NCBI GenBank assembly: GCA_023441845.1
Contig: JAEZNF010000474.1
Coordinates: forward strand, 1 to 17,002
Reading direction: 5' to 3'
DNA length: 17,002 nt
DNA from: Bacillota bacterium
Lineage (GTDB): Bacteria > Bacillota > Clostridia > Acetivibrionales > DSM-2933
The position numbers and the translations under genes were made by a program. Positions 1-7,697 of the stretch are shown piece after piece. The first letter of the stretch is position 1; each line of letters begins with the position of its first letter. The notes under the pieces are model-generated. The model had not been told where the DNA came from and did not search any database. It worked only from the letters and a program-made list of their open reading frames with translations.

Positions 1-165
1 AAGAAGTCGGGGCTTAGGGAAGTAACGAAGGTACTTAAGGGGATTGTAGGTATCGAATTCATTAATCTTTCAGATAAGGATGTTGTAAGACATGAATTGG
101 TCCAAAAGATAATAAAAGCGTACGAAAAGTTTGATGACGATAAGGCAAAAGAATATAAACGATAA
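1..165 (+). CDS. phoH: PhoH-family ATPase, C-terminal fragment
   Basis: This reading frame is open from the window edge and ends at TAA 163-165, so only the last 54 residues are seen. They contain [18 protein letters not shown], a charged [13 protein letters not shown] segment and the final helix [10 protein letters not shown]. This is the usual C-terminus of PhoH-type P-loop NTPases, which are cytoplasmic ATPases of the PhoH/PhoL group often found beside ybeY. The P-loop lies outside the window. The position immediately upstream of pgpH and ybeY matches the standard Firmicutes gene order, which strengthens the call. The exact cellular role of these proteins is poorly defined (RNA metabolism is suspected). 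Confidence 0.88.
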   Translation, partial: KKSGLREVTKVLKGIVGIEFINLSDKDVVRHELVQKIIKAYEKFDDDKAKEYKR

Positions 166-233
166 ATAATCATGGGATAGTTAAAGATTATTGTGTCTTA
201 AAAGCTTTTCCGGAAGGATAGTATATTACGTTT

Positions 234-238
234 GGAGG
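234..238 (+). promoter_or_regulatory. Ribosome binding site that sets the pgpH start
   Basis: GGAGG at 234-238 lies 9 nt before TTG 248. The frame stays open upstream to a TTG at 191, but no comparable Shine-Dalgarno precedes that codon, so 248 is the better start. Confidence 0.7.
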
Positions 239-247
239 TTGGCATCT

Positions 248-2461
248 TTGGCTAAGGAAAGAGAGTTTCATACTTATGACATAAAAGCATATCTTAAAAA
301 TAAAACGTTTCATAGGATTATAATAGGTGTAATAACACTGTTAATTGCATTTACATTGATTGTGGACGGGGCTGCTCCCAAAAAGTACAAGCTTAGCTTA
401 GGTGAGGAATCCAAATATGATATTGAGGCTCCCTGGGATATAGAAAACACGGTTAAAACGGAGCAAAACAGAGAAAAAGCAAAAAAAGCTGTCCTACCGG
501 TAATGGTCAAAGACTCGAATGTATCTAATGAAATATTGAGTAATTGGGTAGATTTTGTACTGGCTATAGACGAGTCAAGAAAAAAGGTGCTGAAGAATAT
601 CGGTAGTGAGAAGCTTGACAGGGAGAACCCGGAAGATTCTGCAAGGATAAAAGAGTTTGAGCAGCAGGAATCCAATAGCCTTGATGTTATTTTAAGAAAA
701 ATTAACATTAATCTTTCAAACGATCAGCTTTTATACTTGATTTCAGAGGACAAGTGTAAAGATATTTCTTTGGAGAACTTTAAAGCGGTTATAAAAGGAA
801 TGATAGATAATATTGTTCAGGATGATATTACCAGTGAAAGACTTTCCGATAAAATTGCGGCCATTGAAAAGGGTATTAAAGCAACAGAAATGTCTCAGGA
901 TTTGAAAATTATCGGAAGTGAGCTGATAAGAGGGGTAATTAGACCCAATTGGGTTATTGATAAAGCTGCAACTGACCAGAAGCGGGATATGGCTTATTAT
1001 GATGACAAAAATAAAGAAATGGTAAAGAAGGGGACAAGAATATTATCCAAGAACGAAAAGGTGACTGAAGATAAGCTTAAGATACTTGAGGATCTGAATC
1101 TTTTAGAGACAAAAAGCAGGTTTGACTATGCTTTTGTGGCAAGCACTTTTGTTTTGGTTATATTGCTGGCGTTTTTCCTGATACTGTATATGAGGCATTT
1201 CTGCAGGAAGTTTTTATACAGCAGGAGAGATGTGTCTATTATTTGTATTGCAATGCTTTTGATTATTCTGGCAGCCAGAGGGCTTTATGAAATATCACCT
1301 CAATACGCTCCCATGGCTATACCGGTTTGTATTGCGGCAATGCTTATTTCGTTTCTTATTGATTTAAAGTTAGCCATTGTTGTAAATTTGGTTCTGACCA
1401 TTGCCGTGTCCTTAATGGTAAAAGGGGACATAACGTTTATATACATGTCGGTAGTAAGCGGAACATTTTCTGCGTATTTTGTTTCAAAAGCCAACCAGAG
1501 AAGCAAGATTTCACTGGCTGGGCCTGTTATTGGTGTGATTAATATAGTCATAGTGTTCTGCTTTGGCAGGATAAACAAATATGATTGGGATAGTGTACTG
1601 GTACTGTGTTCAATAGTATTATTAAACGGAATATTATCTACAATGCTGACCATAGGTATCTTACCGTTTTTAGAGAGTATGTTTAATATTGTTACACCTT
1701 TGAAGCTTTTAGAGCTTGCAAATCCAAACCAGCCACTCTTAAAAAGGCTTTTGCTTGAAGCTCCGGGAACCTACCACCACAGCCTGATGGTGGGAAATCT
1801 GGCAGAGGTTGCTACAGAGGCTATAGGAGGCAATGCGCTTTTAGCGAGAGTAGGAGCCTACTTCCACGACATAGGGAAGCTAAAAAGGCCGCAGTTTTTT
1901 AAGGAGAACCAGATAACAGAAAATCCGCATGACAAGATAACCGCAAACTTGAGTACTCTTGTTATTACTTCCCATATAAATGACGGGGTTGAGCTGGCTG
2001 AAAAATATAAGATTCCTAATGTCATAAAAGAAATAATTCAGCAGCATCACGGAAATACCCTTGTTGTATATTTCTATCACAAGGCTAAAAAAGGTGAAAA
2101 AGGGGAAGATGTAAAGCAGGAGAACTTCAGATACCAAAGCCCGAGGCCTACGACGAAGGAAGCGGCAGTTGTAATGCTTGCCGACTCTGTTGAGGCGGCA
2201 GTAAGGTCAATGTCTGATAAGACAGAAGGCAAGATTGAGGGCCTTATCAGGAAGCTTATAAAGGATAAGCTTGACGACGGGCAGTTGGATATGTGCAATT
2301 TGACATTAAAAGATTTGGAGCTGGTTGCACAGAGTTTTATGAGGGTAATGAGTGGGTATTTCCACGGACGTGAAAACTACCCGGATGTAAAAGATATAGG
2401 TAAAAATGCTACTGTAGCTGATGATATAAGCCGGGCAACCGAAGAACAAGTCAAGATGTAA
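248..2461 (+). CDS. pgpH: 7TM-HD cyclic-di-AMP phosphodiesterase (PgpH/YqfF family)
   Basis: Membrane protein of about 737 residues when started at TTG 248; a start at 191 would add 19 residues. Seen: one N-terminal membrane segment (about residues 23-42), a long charged extracytoplasmic region (about 45-290, 7TMR-HDED type), a block of hydrophobic helices (about 295-480), and a cytoplasmic HD domain. The HD domain shows PGTYHHSLMVGNLAE, then AYFHDIGKLKRP with the HD pair at about 540-541, IIQQHHGN near 600, and LADSVEAAVRS with the conserved Asp near 646, so the metal ligands look intact. Known family role: PgpH hydrolyses the second messenger c-di-AMP, which governs potassium and osmotic balance in Firmicutes. 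It lies between phoH and ybeY as in Bacillus and Listeria, and its stop is 15 bp before the ybeY start, so co-transcription is likely. Confidence 0.93.
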   Translation: MAKEREFHTYDIKAYLKNKTFHRIIIGVITLLIAFTLIVDGAAPKKYKLSLGEESKYDIEAPWDIENTVKTEQNREKAKKAVLPVMVKDSNVSNEILSNWVDFVLAIDESRKKVLKNIGSEKLDRENPEDSARIKEFEQQESNSLDVILRKININLSNDQLLYLISEDKCKDISLENFKAVIKGMIDNIVQDDITSERLSDKIAAIEKGIKATEMSQDLKIIGSELIRGVIRPNWVIDKAATDQKRDMAYYDDKNKEMVKKGTRILSKNEKVTEDKLKILEDLNLLETKSRFDYAFVASTFVLVILLAFFLILYMRHFCRKFLYSRRDVSIICIAMLLIILAARGLYEISPQYAPMAIPVCIAAMLISFLIDLKLAIVVNLVLTIAVSLMVKGDITFIYMSVVSGTFSAYFVSKANQRSKISLAGPVIGVINIVIVFCFGRINKYDWDSVLVLCSIVLLNGILSTMLTIGILPFLESMFNIVTPLKLLELANPNQPLLKRLLLEAPGTYHHSLMVGNLAEVATEAIGGNALLARVGAYFHDIGKLKRPQFFKENQITENPHDKITANLSTLVITSHINDGVELAEKYKIPNVIKEIIQQHHGNTLVVYFYHKAKKGEKGEDVKQENFRYQSPRPTTKEAAVVMLADSVEAAVRSMSDKTEGKIEGLIRKLIKDKLDDGQLDMCNLTLKDLELVAQSFMRVMSGYFHGRENYPDVKDIGKNATVADDISRATEEQVKM

Positions 2462-2463
2462 AG

Positions 2464-2470
2464 TTTGGAG
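2464..2470 (+). promoter_or_regulatory. Ribosome binding site that sets the ybeY start
   Basis: TTTGGAG at 2464-2470 lies 6 nt before ATG 2477. An in-frame TTG at 2465 falls inside this site and is therefore an unlikely start. Confidence 0.65.
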
Positions 2471-2476
2471 AATATT

Positions 2477-2983
2477 ATGGAAATACAATTGGAGAACATG
2501 CAGGACAAGGTAGAAATTACTGAGGACATTGTTGAACTTATAAAAAAAACTATTGAATTAAGCCTTAATCTGGAGAAATTTACATTGGAATCGGAAGTAA
2601 GCGTATTACTGGTAGATGATAATGAAATCAGGCAGATTAACAGGGAGCACAGAGAAATAGACAGACCTACTGACGTTTTGTCATTTCCGATGGTTGAAAT
2701 GCAGGACGGTGAAATCATTTCGGACGAGGGCGATTTTGATCTGGAAGAGGAACTGATTCTTTTGGGTGACATAGTGGTTTCCATGGAAACCTGTGTCAGA
2801 CAGGCCAACGAATATGGGCATTCTATAAAGAGAGAGCTTGCGTTTTTAATAACGCACTCTGTATTTCACTTGCTTGGTTATGACCATATGGAACCTGAAC
2901 AGGAAAAAAAGATGATCGGAAAGCAGGAAGAAGTGCTTGCTTTGATGGGGCTTAAAAGAGATGAAGAACGGAACCTTGGGTGA
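2477..2983 (+). CDS. ybeY: Endoribonuclease YbeY, rRNA maturation factor
   Basis: Protein of 168 residues from ATG 2477. The hallmark zinc site HSVFHLLGYDH (H-x3-H-x5-H, His about 127, 131 and 137) is intact, preceded by the conserved RPTDVLSFPM and LLGDIVVS segments. The length is normal for the family. YbeY is a cytoplasmic metal-dependent RNase involved in 16S rRNA 3'-end processing and ribosome quality control. It overlaps the next gene by 23 bp, which implies translational coupling with dgkA. Position in the phoH-pgpH-ybeY-dgkA-cdd-era series is the standard one. Nothing unusual was seen. Confidence 0.95.
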   Translation: MEIQLENMQDKVEITEDIVELIKKTIELSLNLEKFTLESEVSVLLVDDNEIRQINREHREIDRPTDVLSFPMVEMQDGEIISDEGDFDLEEELILLGDIVVSMETCVRQANEYGHSIKRELAFLITHSVFHLLGYDHMEPEQEKKMIGKQEEVLALMGLKRDEERNLG

Positions 2984-3668
2984 CAGCTTTAAAAATGCTT
3001 TAGATGGGATTGTTTATGTAATTAAGGCTGAGCGCAATATGAAAATTCATATTGCGGCGGCACTGGTTGTGATTTTGCTCAGTATTAATTATAAACTGGA
3101 TAAAATAGAAACCGTATTTGTATGCATAGCTATCGGCCTTGTTCTGATTTGTGAACTTTTAAACACGGCAATAGAGGTTCTCGTAGACATGGTTATGGAA
3201 TCTTTCCATCCCAAGGCAAAGATAGTTAAAGATGTGGCTGCCGGCGGGGTATTGATGTCTGCAATATTGTCGGTAGTTATTGGATATATTATTTTTATTG
3301 ACAGAGTAGCAGGCGACACGGTAAAAGCAGTTAGATTTTTAAGAAACCTGGATATGCGGATAAGCATTGCGATATTAACAGGAGCCATCGTTTTCCTTGT
3401 AATAATAGCAGCTGCTTTTAAAAAGAAAATGTCAATTAAAAGCAGTTGGGATACGATAATGGCTTTTATAATATCAGCTTCAGCTATGACGGTTTTACTG
3501 TGGAATGGAAATGTTAAAAATTCAATTTTGTTTTTCGGAATATGTTTGTTGGTTGTAATAAGCCGTTTTAAAAAGAAAATGCAGAATGTTTACGAAATAC
3601 TTTTAGGTGCAGTACCGGCTTTTTTGATAGTGCTTATTATATATCAGGCAGTTTGCGGAAAGAAATAA
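2961..3668 (+). CDS. dgkA: DgkA-type undecaprenol/diacylglycerol kinase with degenerate PAP2-like C-terminal domain
   Basis: Protein of 235 residues. Residues 1-115 are a DgkA-type small membrane kinase: AERNMKIH near 23-30, the catalytic ELLNTAIE at 65-72, and KDVAAGG near 90, with three hydrophobic helices. In Gram-positives this family mainly phosphorylates undecaprenol, feeding the carrier lipid pool for wall synthesis. Single-domain members have about 120-140 residues. The extra 120 residues form further membrane helices whose spacing matches PAP2 lipid phosphatases, but the expected SGH is SWD (162-164) and the second His position after SR (201-202) is Gln208. This suggests an inactive remnant of a kinase-PAP2 fusion (inference). 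The start at 2961 lies inside ybeY; AAAAGAG directly before it is a weak ribosome site, so coupled translation is likely. Confidence 0.88.
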   Translation: MKNGTLGDSFKNALDGIVYVIKAERNMKIHIAAALVVILLSINYKLDKIETVFVCIAIGLVLICELLNTAIEVLVDMVMESFHPKAKIVKDVAAGGVLMSAILSVVIGYIIFIDRVAGDTVKAVRFLRNLDMRISIAILTGAIVFLVIIAAAFKKKMSIKSSWDTIMAFIISASAMTVLLWNGNVKNSILFFGICLLVVISRFKKKMQNVYEILLGAVPAFLIVLIIYQAVCGKK

Positions 3669-3751
3669 TGGATCACAATATCAAGGAAGTAGATTCGTAA
3701 ACATTGAATTAACTATAAAAATGATGTGTTACGAACTACCGGGAGATAAAT

Positions 3752-4153
3752 ATGATGGAAGATAAAGAGCTGATTAAGGCAGCAAACCAGGCAAAAGAAA
3801 GGGCTTATTGTCCGTATTCCAATTTCAGGGTTGGTGCTGCGCTGCTGACTGAAAACAACAATGTATATACAGGTGTTAATGTTGAGAATGCTTCATACGG
3901 TGCTACTACATGTGCCGAGAGAACGGCAGTATTTAAAGCCGTTTCGGAGGGCGAAAGGAATTTCAAGGCTATTGCTATTGCAAGTGACAGTGATGATTAT
4001 ATATATCCATGCGGTGTTTGCCGCCAGGTACTCTATGAATTCAATGACGGCAGCATGAAAGTTATATGCAGCAAAAATAATGGAGAATATAAATCATACA
4101 CATTAAAAGAACTACTGCCGGATGTTTTTATTAAACAGGGAGGAAATAATTAA
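3752..4153 (+). CDS. cdd: Cytidine deaminase
   Basis: Protein of 133 residues, normal for the small tetrameric class. It converts cytidine and deoxycytidine to uridine and deoxyuridine in pyrimidine salvage. Seen: CPYSNFRVGAAL near 20-31, the active-site TCAERTA with Cys54 and Glu56, and PCGVCRQVLYEF with Cys87 and Cys90. Together these provide the zinc-binding Cys triad and the catalytic Glu. GGGAG at 3741-3745 lies 6 nt before ATG 3752; a second ATG follows at 3755 and could be used instead. The stop codon abuts the era start, and the era ribosome site lies inside the last codons of cdd, so the two are almost certainly translated from one message. Confidence 0.95.
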   Translation: MMEDKELIKAANQAKERAYCPYSNFRVGAALLTENNNVYTGVNVENASYGATTCAERTAVFKAVSEGERNFKAIAIASDSDDYIYPCGVCRQVLYEFNDGSMKVICSKNNGEYKSYTLKELLPDVFIKQGGNN

Positions 4154-5047
4154 ATGAGTTTCAAGTCAGGATTTGTAACAATTATAGGAAGGCCAAATGT
4201 CGGTAAATCAACACTATTGAACAGAATAACAGGAGAAAAGATTGCTATTACTTCCGATAAGCCTCAGACCACCAGAAATACAATAAGGTCCATTATGACG
4301 GATGAAGACAGTCAGATAATTTTTATTGATACTCCAGGAATACATAAACCGAAAAATAAGCTCGGAGAGTTTATGGTTAATATTGCGGAGGGTACGTTAG
4401 ATGGGGTAGAAGCGGTACTGTTTCTTGTTGAAGCCAATAGTAAGGAACCGGGACCGGGCGATAAGTATATTTTGGAACAGCTCAAAAACGTAAAAACTCC
4501 GGTTTTTCTTGTAATAAATAAGATTGATACCGTGTTGAAGGATCAGATTTTACCTATAATCGCCGCTTACAGCCAAATTATGAACTTCAGCGCAATAATA
4601 CCAATATCTGCACTAAACAATGAGGGCGTTGACATTATTATTAAAGAAATCAAAAAAATACTTCCGGAAGGTCCAAAGTATTATCCGGACGACCAGATTA
4701 CCGATCAGCCCGAAAAGCTGATTGTAGCAGAGCTTATAAGGGAAAAGATTCTGAAACTTTTAAGTGAGGAAGTTCCCCATGGCATCGGCGTAGAAGTTAT
4801 TTCCTTCAAAGAGAGGGAAAATAAAAATATGATAGACATAAGGGCTAATATTTATTGTGAAAAGGATTCTCATAAGGCAATTGTCATAGGAAAAGAAGGG
4901 AAAATGCTTAAGAGAATAGGGACATTAGCACGTGAAGAAGCAGAGAGAATATTAGGTGCAAAGGTGTTTTTGGAATTATGGGTAAAAGTAAAGCCGGATT
5001 GGAGAAACGACAACTCAATATTAAGAATATTAGGTTATAATCAATAA
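4154..5047 (+). CDS. era: GTPase Era, 16S rRNA-binding ribosome assembly factor
   Basis: Protein of 297 residues, full length for the family. N-terminal GTPase domain: P-loop GRPNVGKST at 12-20, switch region around DKPQTTRN (35-42), DTPG at 59-62, NKID at 122-125 and SAL near 152. The C-terminal KH domain carries VIGKEGKMLKRIG near 244-256. Era binds the 3' end of 16S rRNA and GTP during 30S maturation. Its start is the base after the cdd stop, with GGAGG at 4139-4143 lying inside cdd, 10 nt before ATG. The 228-bp spacer after it breaks the tight packing of the cluster. Confidence 0.97.
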   Translation: MSFKSGFVTIIGRPNVGKSTLLNRITGEKIAITSDKPQTTRNTIRSIMTDEDSQIIFIDTPGIHKPKNKLGEFMVNIAEGTLDGVEAVLFLVEANSKEPGPGDKYILEQLKNVKTPVFLVINKIDTVLKDQILPIIAAYSQIMNFSAIIPISALNNEGVDIIIKEIKKILPEGPKYYPDDQITDQPEKLIVAELIREKILKLLSEEVPHGIGVEVISFKERENKNMIDIRANIYCEKDSHKAIVIGKEGKMLKRIGTLAREEAERILGAKVFLELWVKVKPDWRNDNSILRILGYNQ

Positions 5048-5113
5048 AAAAGTATTTATTCTTTAACGTATAAAATCTGAAGTTTTGGAATGTTTGTAAT
5101 TTTAAGAACACAC

Positions 5114-5194
5114 TATCATTAAAGATAAACAACATAAACCTTAAAATAAACAGTGGATAAATTCAATTTAAAAGTTGTTTATCTATAAATGATA
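5114..5194. repeat. Rod-like inverted repeat, copy A
   Basis: Arms AGATAAACAAC (5123-5133) and GTTGTTTATCT (5174-5184) are exact complements. They are extended outward by TATCATT (5114-5120) and AATGATA (5188-5194), around a 40-nt AT-rich loop containing CCTTAAAAT. The same arms, the loop motif and an ATAAATT...TTTAAA segment recur at 11555-11661 in the same order, so this is a dispersed element rather than a simple terminator. No U-tract follows the hairpin. It lies between era and yqzL. Its nature (mobile palindromic repeat or structured leader) is unknown. Confidence 0.6.
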
Positions 5195-5275
5195 ATTTTT
5201 CAAGTATACAAAAAGATATTTGGAGAAACCTATTATTACAAAGGAATTATATTAGAGTAGTAAGGGGGATTTTAT

Positions 5276-5416
5276 ATGTTTAGAGAATTTGCTTGGAGAA
5301 CTTTTGAAAGTACAGGTAATGTAGATGCGTATTTGCTTTTTAGAGAAATCGAAGTAAAGGATAAGGCTGTTACCGAAAGTATAATTACCAAGGAAGAGGT
5401 TGCAATAAGCAATTAG
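5276..5416 (+). CDS. yqzL: YqzL-family small protein
   Basis: Small gene of 46 residues, starting MFREFAWRTFESTGNVDAYL and continuing LFREIEV. It resembles Bacillus YqzL as I remember it (an aromatic N-terminus, then a TG-N--AYLLF-E pattern). A strong ribosome site, TAAGGGGG at 5261-5268, lies 7 nt before ATG 5276. Its position between era and recO is the same as in Bacillus, which is the strongest support. The biochemical function of YqzL is unknown. It ends 26 bp before recO and is probably co-transcribed with it. Confidence 0.8.
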   Translation: MFREFAWRTFESTGNVDAYLLFREIEVKDKAVTESIITKEEVAISN

Positions 5417-5442
5417 ATTTATACAGCAATTAAAGGAAAAAA

Positions 5443-6186
5443 ATGAGCTATATTAAAACCGGCGGTATTGTTATAAGGGAAGTTAATACGGGGGAAGCAG
5501 ATAAGATAGTTACAATACTTACCAAGAACTTGGGGAAAATATCTGCATATGCAAAAAGTGCAAAGAGACCCAGGAGTAAATTCGTTGCTGGAACACAGTT
5601 TTTGTGTTACAGCAACCTGGTACTTTTTAAGGGCAGGGATTTGTATTCATTAAATAGCTGTGATGTAGTCGAACCGTTTTATGAGATTAGAAACGATGTG
5701 GTAAGGTTAACTTACTCCGCGTATATTACAGACATCGTAAATGATTTGATTCAAGAGGAACAGCCGGCGGCAAAATCACTTCAGCTACTTCTTAATACTT
5801 TTTACATGCTCTCAAAGACCGATAAATCACCTGAATTGATAACCAGAATATTTGAGATAAGATTTTTATCGTTACTAGGGTATGCCCCGGGTGTCAGGGC
5901 GTGTACTAATTGTGGCAATGAGGAAACAAATGAGGTATACTTCAGTTTTAAAAGGTGCGGATTGTTGTGCGGCCAATGCCTTAACGATGACCCATATGCC
6001 AAACGTATTTCTCAAGGAACTGCTAAAGCTTTGAAATATATAGTTTATTCGGGGATTAAAGAGCTTTTTAGGTTTGATGTATCTCAAGATGTGTTATATG
6101 AATTAGGAAAGATTTCACAAAGATATCTCAAGGATAGGCTTGACAAAGAATATAGGAAGCTCGACTATTTAAAATGGTTCAGTTGA
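5443..6186 (+). CDS. recO: DNA repair protein RecO
   Basis: Protein of 247 residues, normal for RecO. The N-terminal OB-fold begins IKTGGIVIREVNTGEADKIV, followed by the basic stretch KSAKRPRSKF. The central helical region contains RIFEIRFLSLLGYAP, and a zinc finger is formed by CTNC (154-157) and CGQC (176-179). RecO works with RecR (and RecF) to load RecA on SSB-coated gaps. AAAGGA at 5432-5437 is 5 nt before ATG. It is the last gene of the housekeeping cluster; a separate promoter follows before the sensory genes. Confidence 0.95.
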   Translation: MSYIKTGGIVIREVNTGEADKIVTILTKNLGKISAYAKSAKRPRSKFVAGTQFLCYSNLVLFKGRDLYSLNSCDVVEPFYEIRNDVVRLTYSAYITDIVNDLIQEEQPAAKSLQLLLNTFYMLSKTDKSPELITRIFEIRFLSLLGYAPGVRACTNCGNEETNEVYFSFKRCGLLCGQCLNDDPYAKRISQGTAKALKYIVYSGIKELFRFDVSQDVLYELGKISQRYLKDRLDKEYRKLDYLKWFS

Positions 6187-6230
6187 AATGTAATTGAGTT
6201 ATAAGGTCTAAGAGTAATAATAAAATAGTA

Positions 6231-6259
6231 CTGACCCTGTTTTTATTTTATGATATAAT
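6231..6259 (+). promoter_or_regulatory. Sigma-A promoter of the sensory operon
   Basis: A -35 box CTGACC (6231-6236), a 17-nt spacer, and a perfect -10 TATAAT (6254-6259) preceded by TG at 6251-6252 (extended -10). The predicted transcript would begin near 6266, giving a leader of about 50 nt before the solute-binding protein gene. This marks the start of a new transcription unit after recO. Confidence 0.7.
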
Positions 6260-6317
6260 ATCTTTTATAAAAAATATAGCTTTATCTATAAGTATTTTAA
6301 AGGGGAAGGAAATTAAT

Positions 6318-7655
6318 ATGAGGTTAAGATTGCTTCTTAAGACATTATTTAAAAGTGTATTATTGATATGCGTTTTAATACTCATTACTTTATTTACCAA
6401 TTCGTGTACCCATTCCAAGGACTATAGCCAGTCGAACGAAAAGCAGAAAACAAAGCTAAGATTTATAAGCAGCTGGGGCGGTGTTGATACAAAGTCCGAT
6501 CTTTTGAATCAAATATTTAAAGAATATATGGAAAAATACCCTAATGTTGAAATAATAAACGAATCTCTCAACGGAGATGATTTTTTACCTAAAATCAAAA
6601 CCGATTTTGCATCAGGTTGTGATCCTGATGTATTCGGATTGTGGCCCGGATCTGACATAAGGGCTCTTATTAAGGCCGGCAAGGTGGCAGATCTGACGGA
6701 CCTGCTTAATACGGAGAAAAAATGGAAAAGCAGCTTTATGGATAACGCATGGAATTATACTACCGATAACGGCAGAATATATGGGCTTCCGTATGAGATA
6801 ATATTTGAAGGCCTGTTTATTAATAGCGATCTTTTCGATAAGTATAATGTAAAGGTACCGGAAAATTATGAAGATCTTAAAGAAGCTATAAAAACGTTCA
6901 GAGCTAACAAAATCATACCTATAGCTTATAACACAAAAGAAGCAGAGGGTACTTTTTTATATCAAAATATATTAGCTTCCGTAGGAGGCAAATATGGCGT
7001 TGAAAACTACTTTATAGGGGACAAGATCAGGTATTGCTATGTAAAAGCAATGAATTACATGAAGGAATTGTATGATATGAAGGCTTTTCCCTGTAGGGAA
7101 TACGATACAGTTGACGCTCTTACCCTCAGCAATGAGGACAGGAATGCATTATTCTTAGACAAGAAAGCAGCTATGATAGCTCAAGGTTCCTGGTTTATCG
7201 GAGATATCGATATACCGTCAAATGAAAGTGTAGATATAATACCATTTCCAGATATGGAAGGGGGCTATTCGGAAAAAAGGCCCATAATATACGGGTTCGG
7301 ATGCGGAACATTTTTTATCAGCAAGGTGGCATGGGATAATGAAGAAAAGCAAGAGGCCTCAATCAATTTGTTAAAAGAGATTACATCCGAAAAATGGATA
7401 CGCGAATTTTCCAATAAGGGAATGATATGTAACACTACAGAGGGTATGTTATCAATTAATTATAATCGCCTCAGAAGAACGGGATTGTCTTTGATAGGCA
7501 ATGCAGGAGAATTGGTTGGGCCACCTGACAGCTTTATCAGCAGGACAGGGTGGGAGGAGTGGATTGTTGATCAATTCCCATATGTTCTCAGGGGTGAGAA
7601 AAAGGCAGAAGATATTTGGAATATATATATGCAGAAATACGAACATTCAAATTAG
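6318..7655 (+). CDS. Secreted extracellular solute-binding protein (family 1, sugar type)
   Basis: Protein of 445 residues. An N-terminal basic and hydrophobic export signal (about 1-29) ends at Cys30. The box TNSC is a poor lipobox, so lipid anchoring is likely but not certain. The mature part shows the family-1 carbohydrate-binding-protein pattern: a first strand KLRFISSWGG, NQIFKEYMEKYPNVEI, PDVFGLWPGSDI, GRIYGLPYE and a C-terminal AEDIWN helix. Such proteins bind sugars outside the membrane, usually for an ABC importer. Here no permease or ATPase gene follows; instead a YesM-type kinase and a YesN-type regulator lie directly downstream (42 bp to the kinase ATG). I therefore infer a sensing partner of the kinase rather than a transport protein. 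The ligand is not readable from sequence; a cello-oligosaccharide would fit the neighbouring cellulases. Confidence 0.88.
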   Translation: MRLRLLLKTLFKSVLLICVLILITLFTNSCTHSKDYSQSNEKQKTKLRFISSWGGVDTKSDLLNQIFKEYMEKYPNVEIINESLNGDDFLPKIKTDFASGCDPDVFGLWPGSDIRALIKAGKVADLTDLLNTEKKWKSSFMDNAWNYTTDNGRIYGLPYEIIFEGLFINSDLFDKYNVKVPENYEDLKEAIKTFRANKIIPIAYNTKEAEGTFLYQNILASVGGKYGVENYFIGDKIRYCYVKAMNYMKELYDMKAFPCREYDTVDALTLSNEDRNALFLDKKAAMIAQGSWFIGDIDIPSNESVDIIPFPDMEGGYSEKRPIIYGFGCGTFFISKVAWDNEEKQEASINLLKEITSEKWIREFSNKGMICNTTEGMLSINYNRLRRTGLSLIGNAGELVGPPDSFISRTGWEEWIVDQFPYVLRGEKKAEDIWNIYMQKYEHSN

Positions 7656-7684
7656 GCATAAGTAATATATTAAAGCTCCGGTTT

Positions 7685-7691
7685 GGGGGAG
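7685..7691 (+). promoter_or_regulatory. Ribosome binding site that sets the kinase start
   Basis: GGGGGAG at 7685-7691 lies 6 nt before ATG 7698. An in-frame TTG at 7683 overlaps this site and is unlikely to be the start. Confidence 0.65.
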
Positions 7692-7697
7692 TATAAG

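Noticed and set aside
2377..2808. Open frame on the minus strand (143 codons) across the pgpH-ybeY junction
   Set aside because: It is Ser-rich, lies opposite two well-supported genes and has no recognisable motif, so it is an antisense shadow.
3669..3751. Possible promoter in the dgkA-cdd spacer (TATAAA at 3714-3719)
   Set aside because: TTGAAT lies only 4 nt upstream, which is not a valid spacing, and no other -35 was seen; co-transcription with dgkA is as likely.
5195..5275. Possible promoter for yqzL-recO (TATACA at 5205-5210)
   Set aside because: No -35 box at 16-18 nt could be found; the TTGTTT in the repeat arm is 24 nt away. The region is too AT-rich to call.
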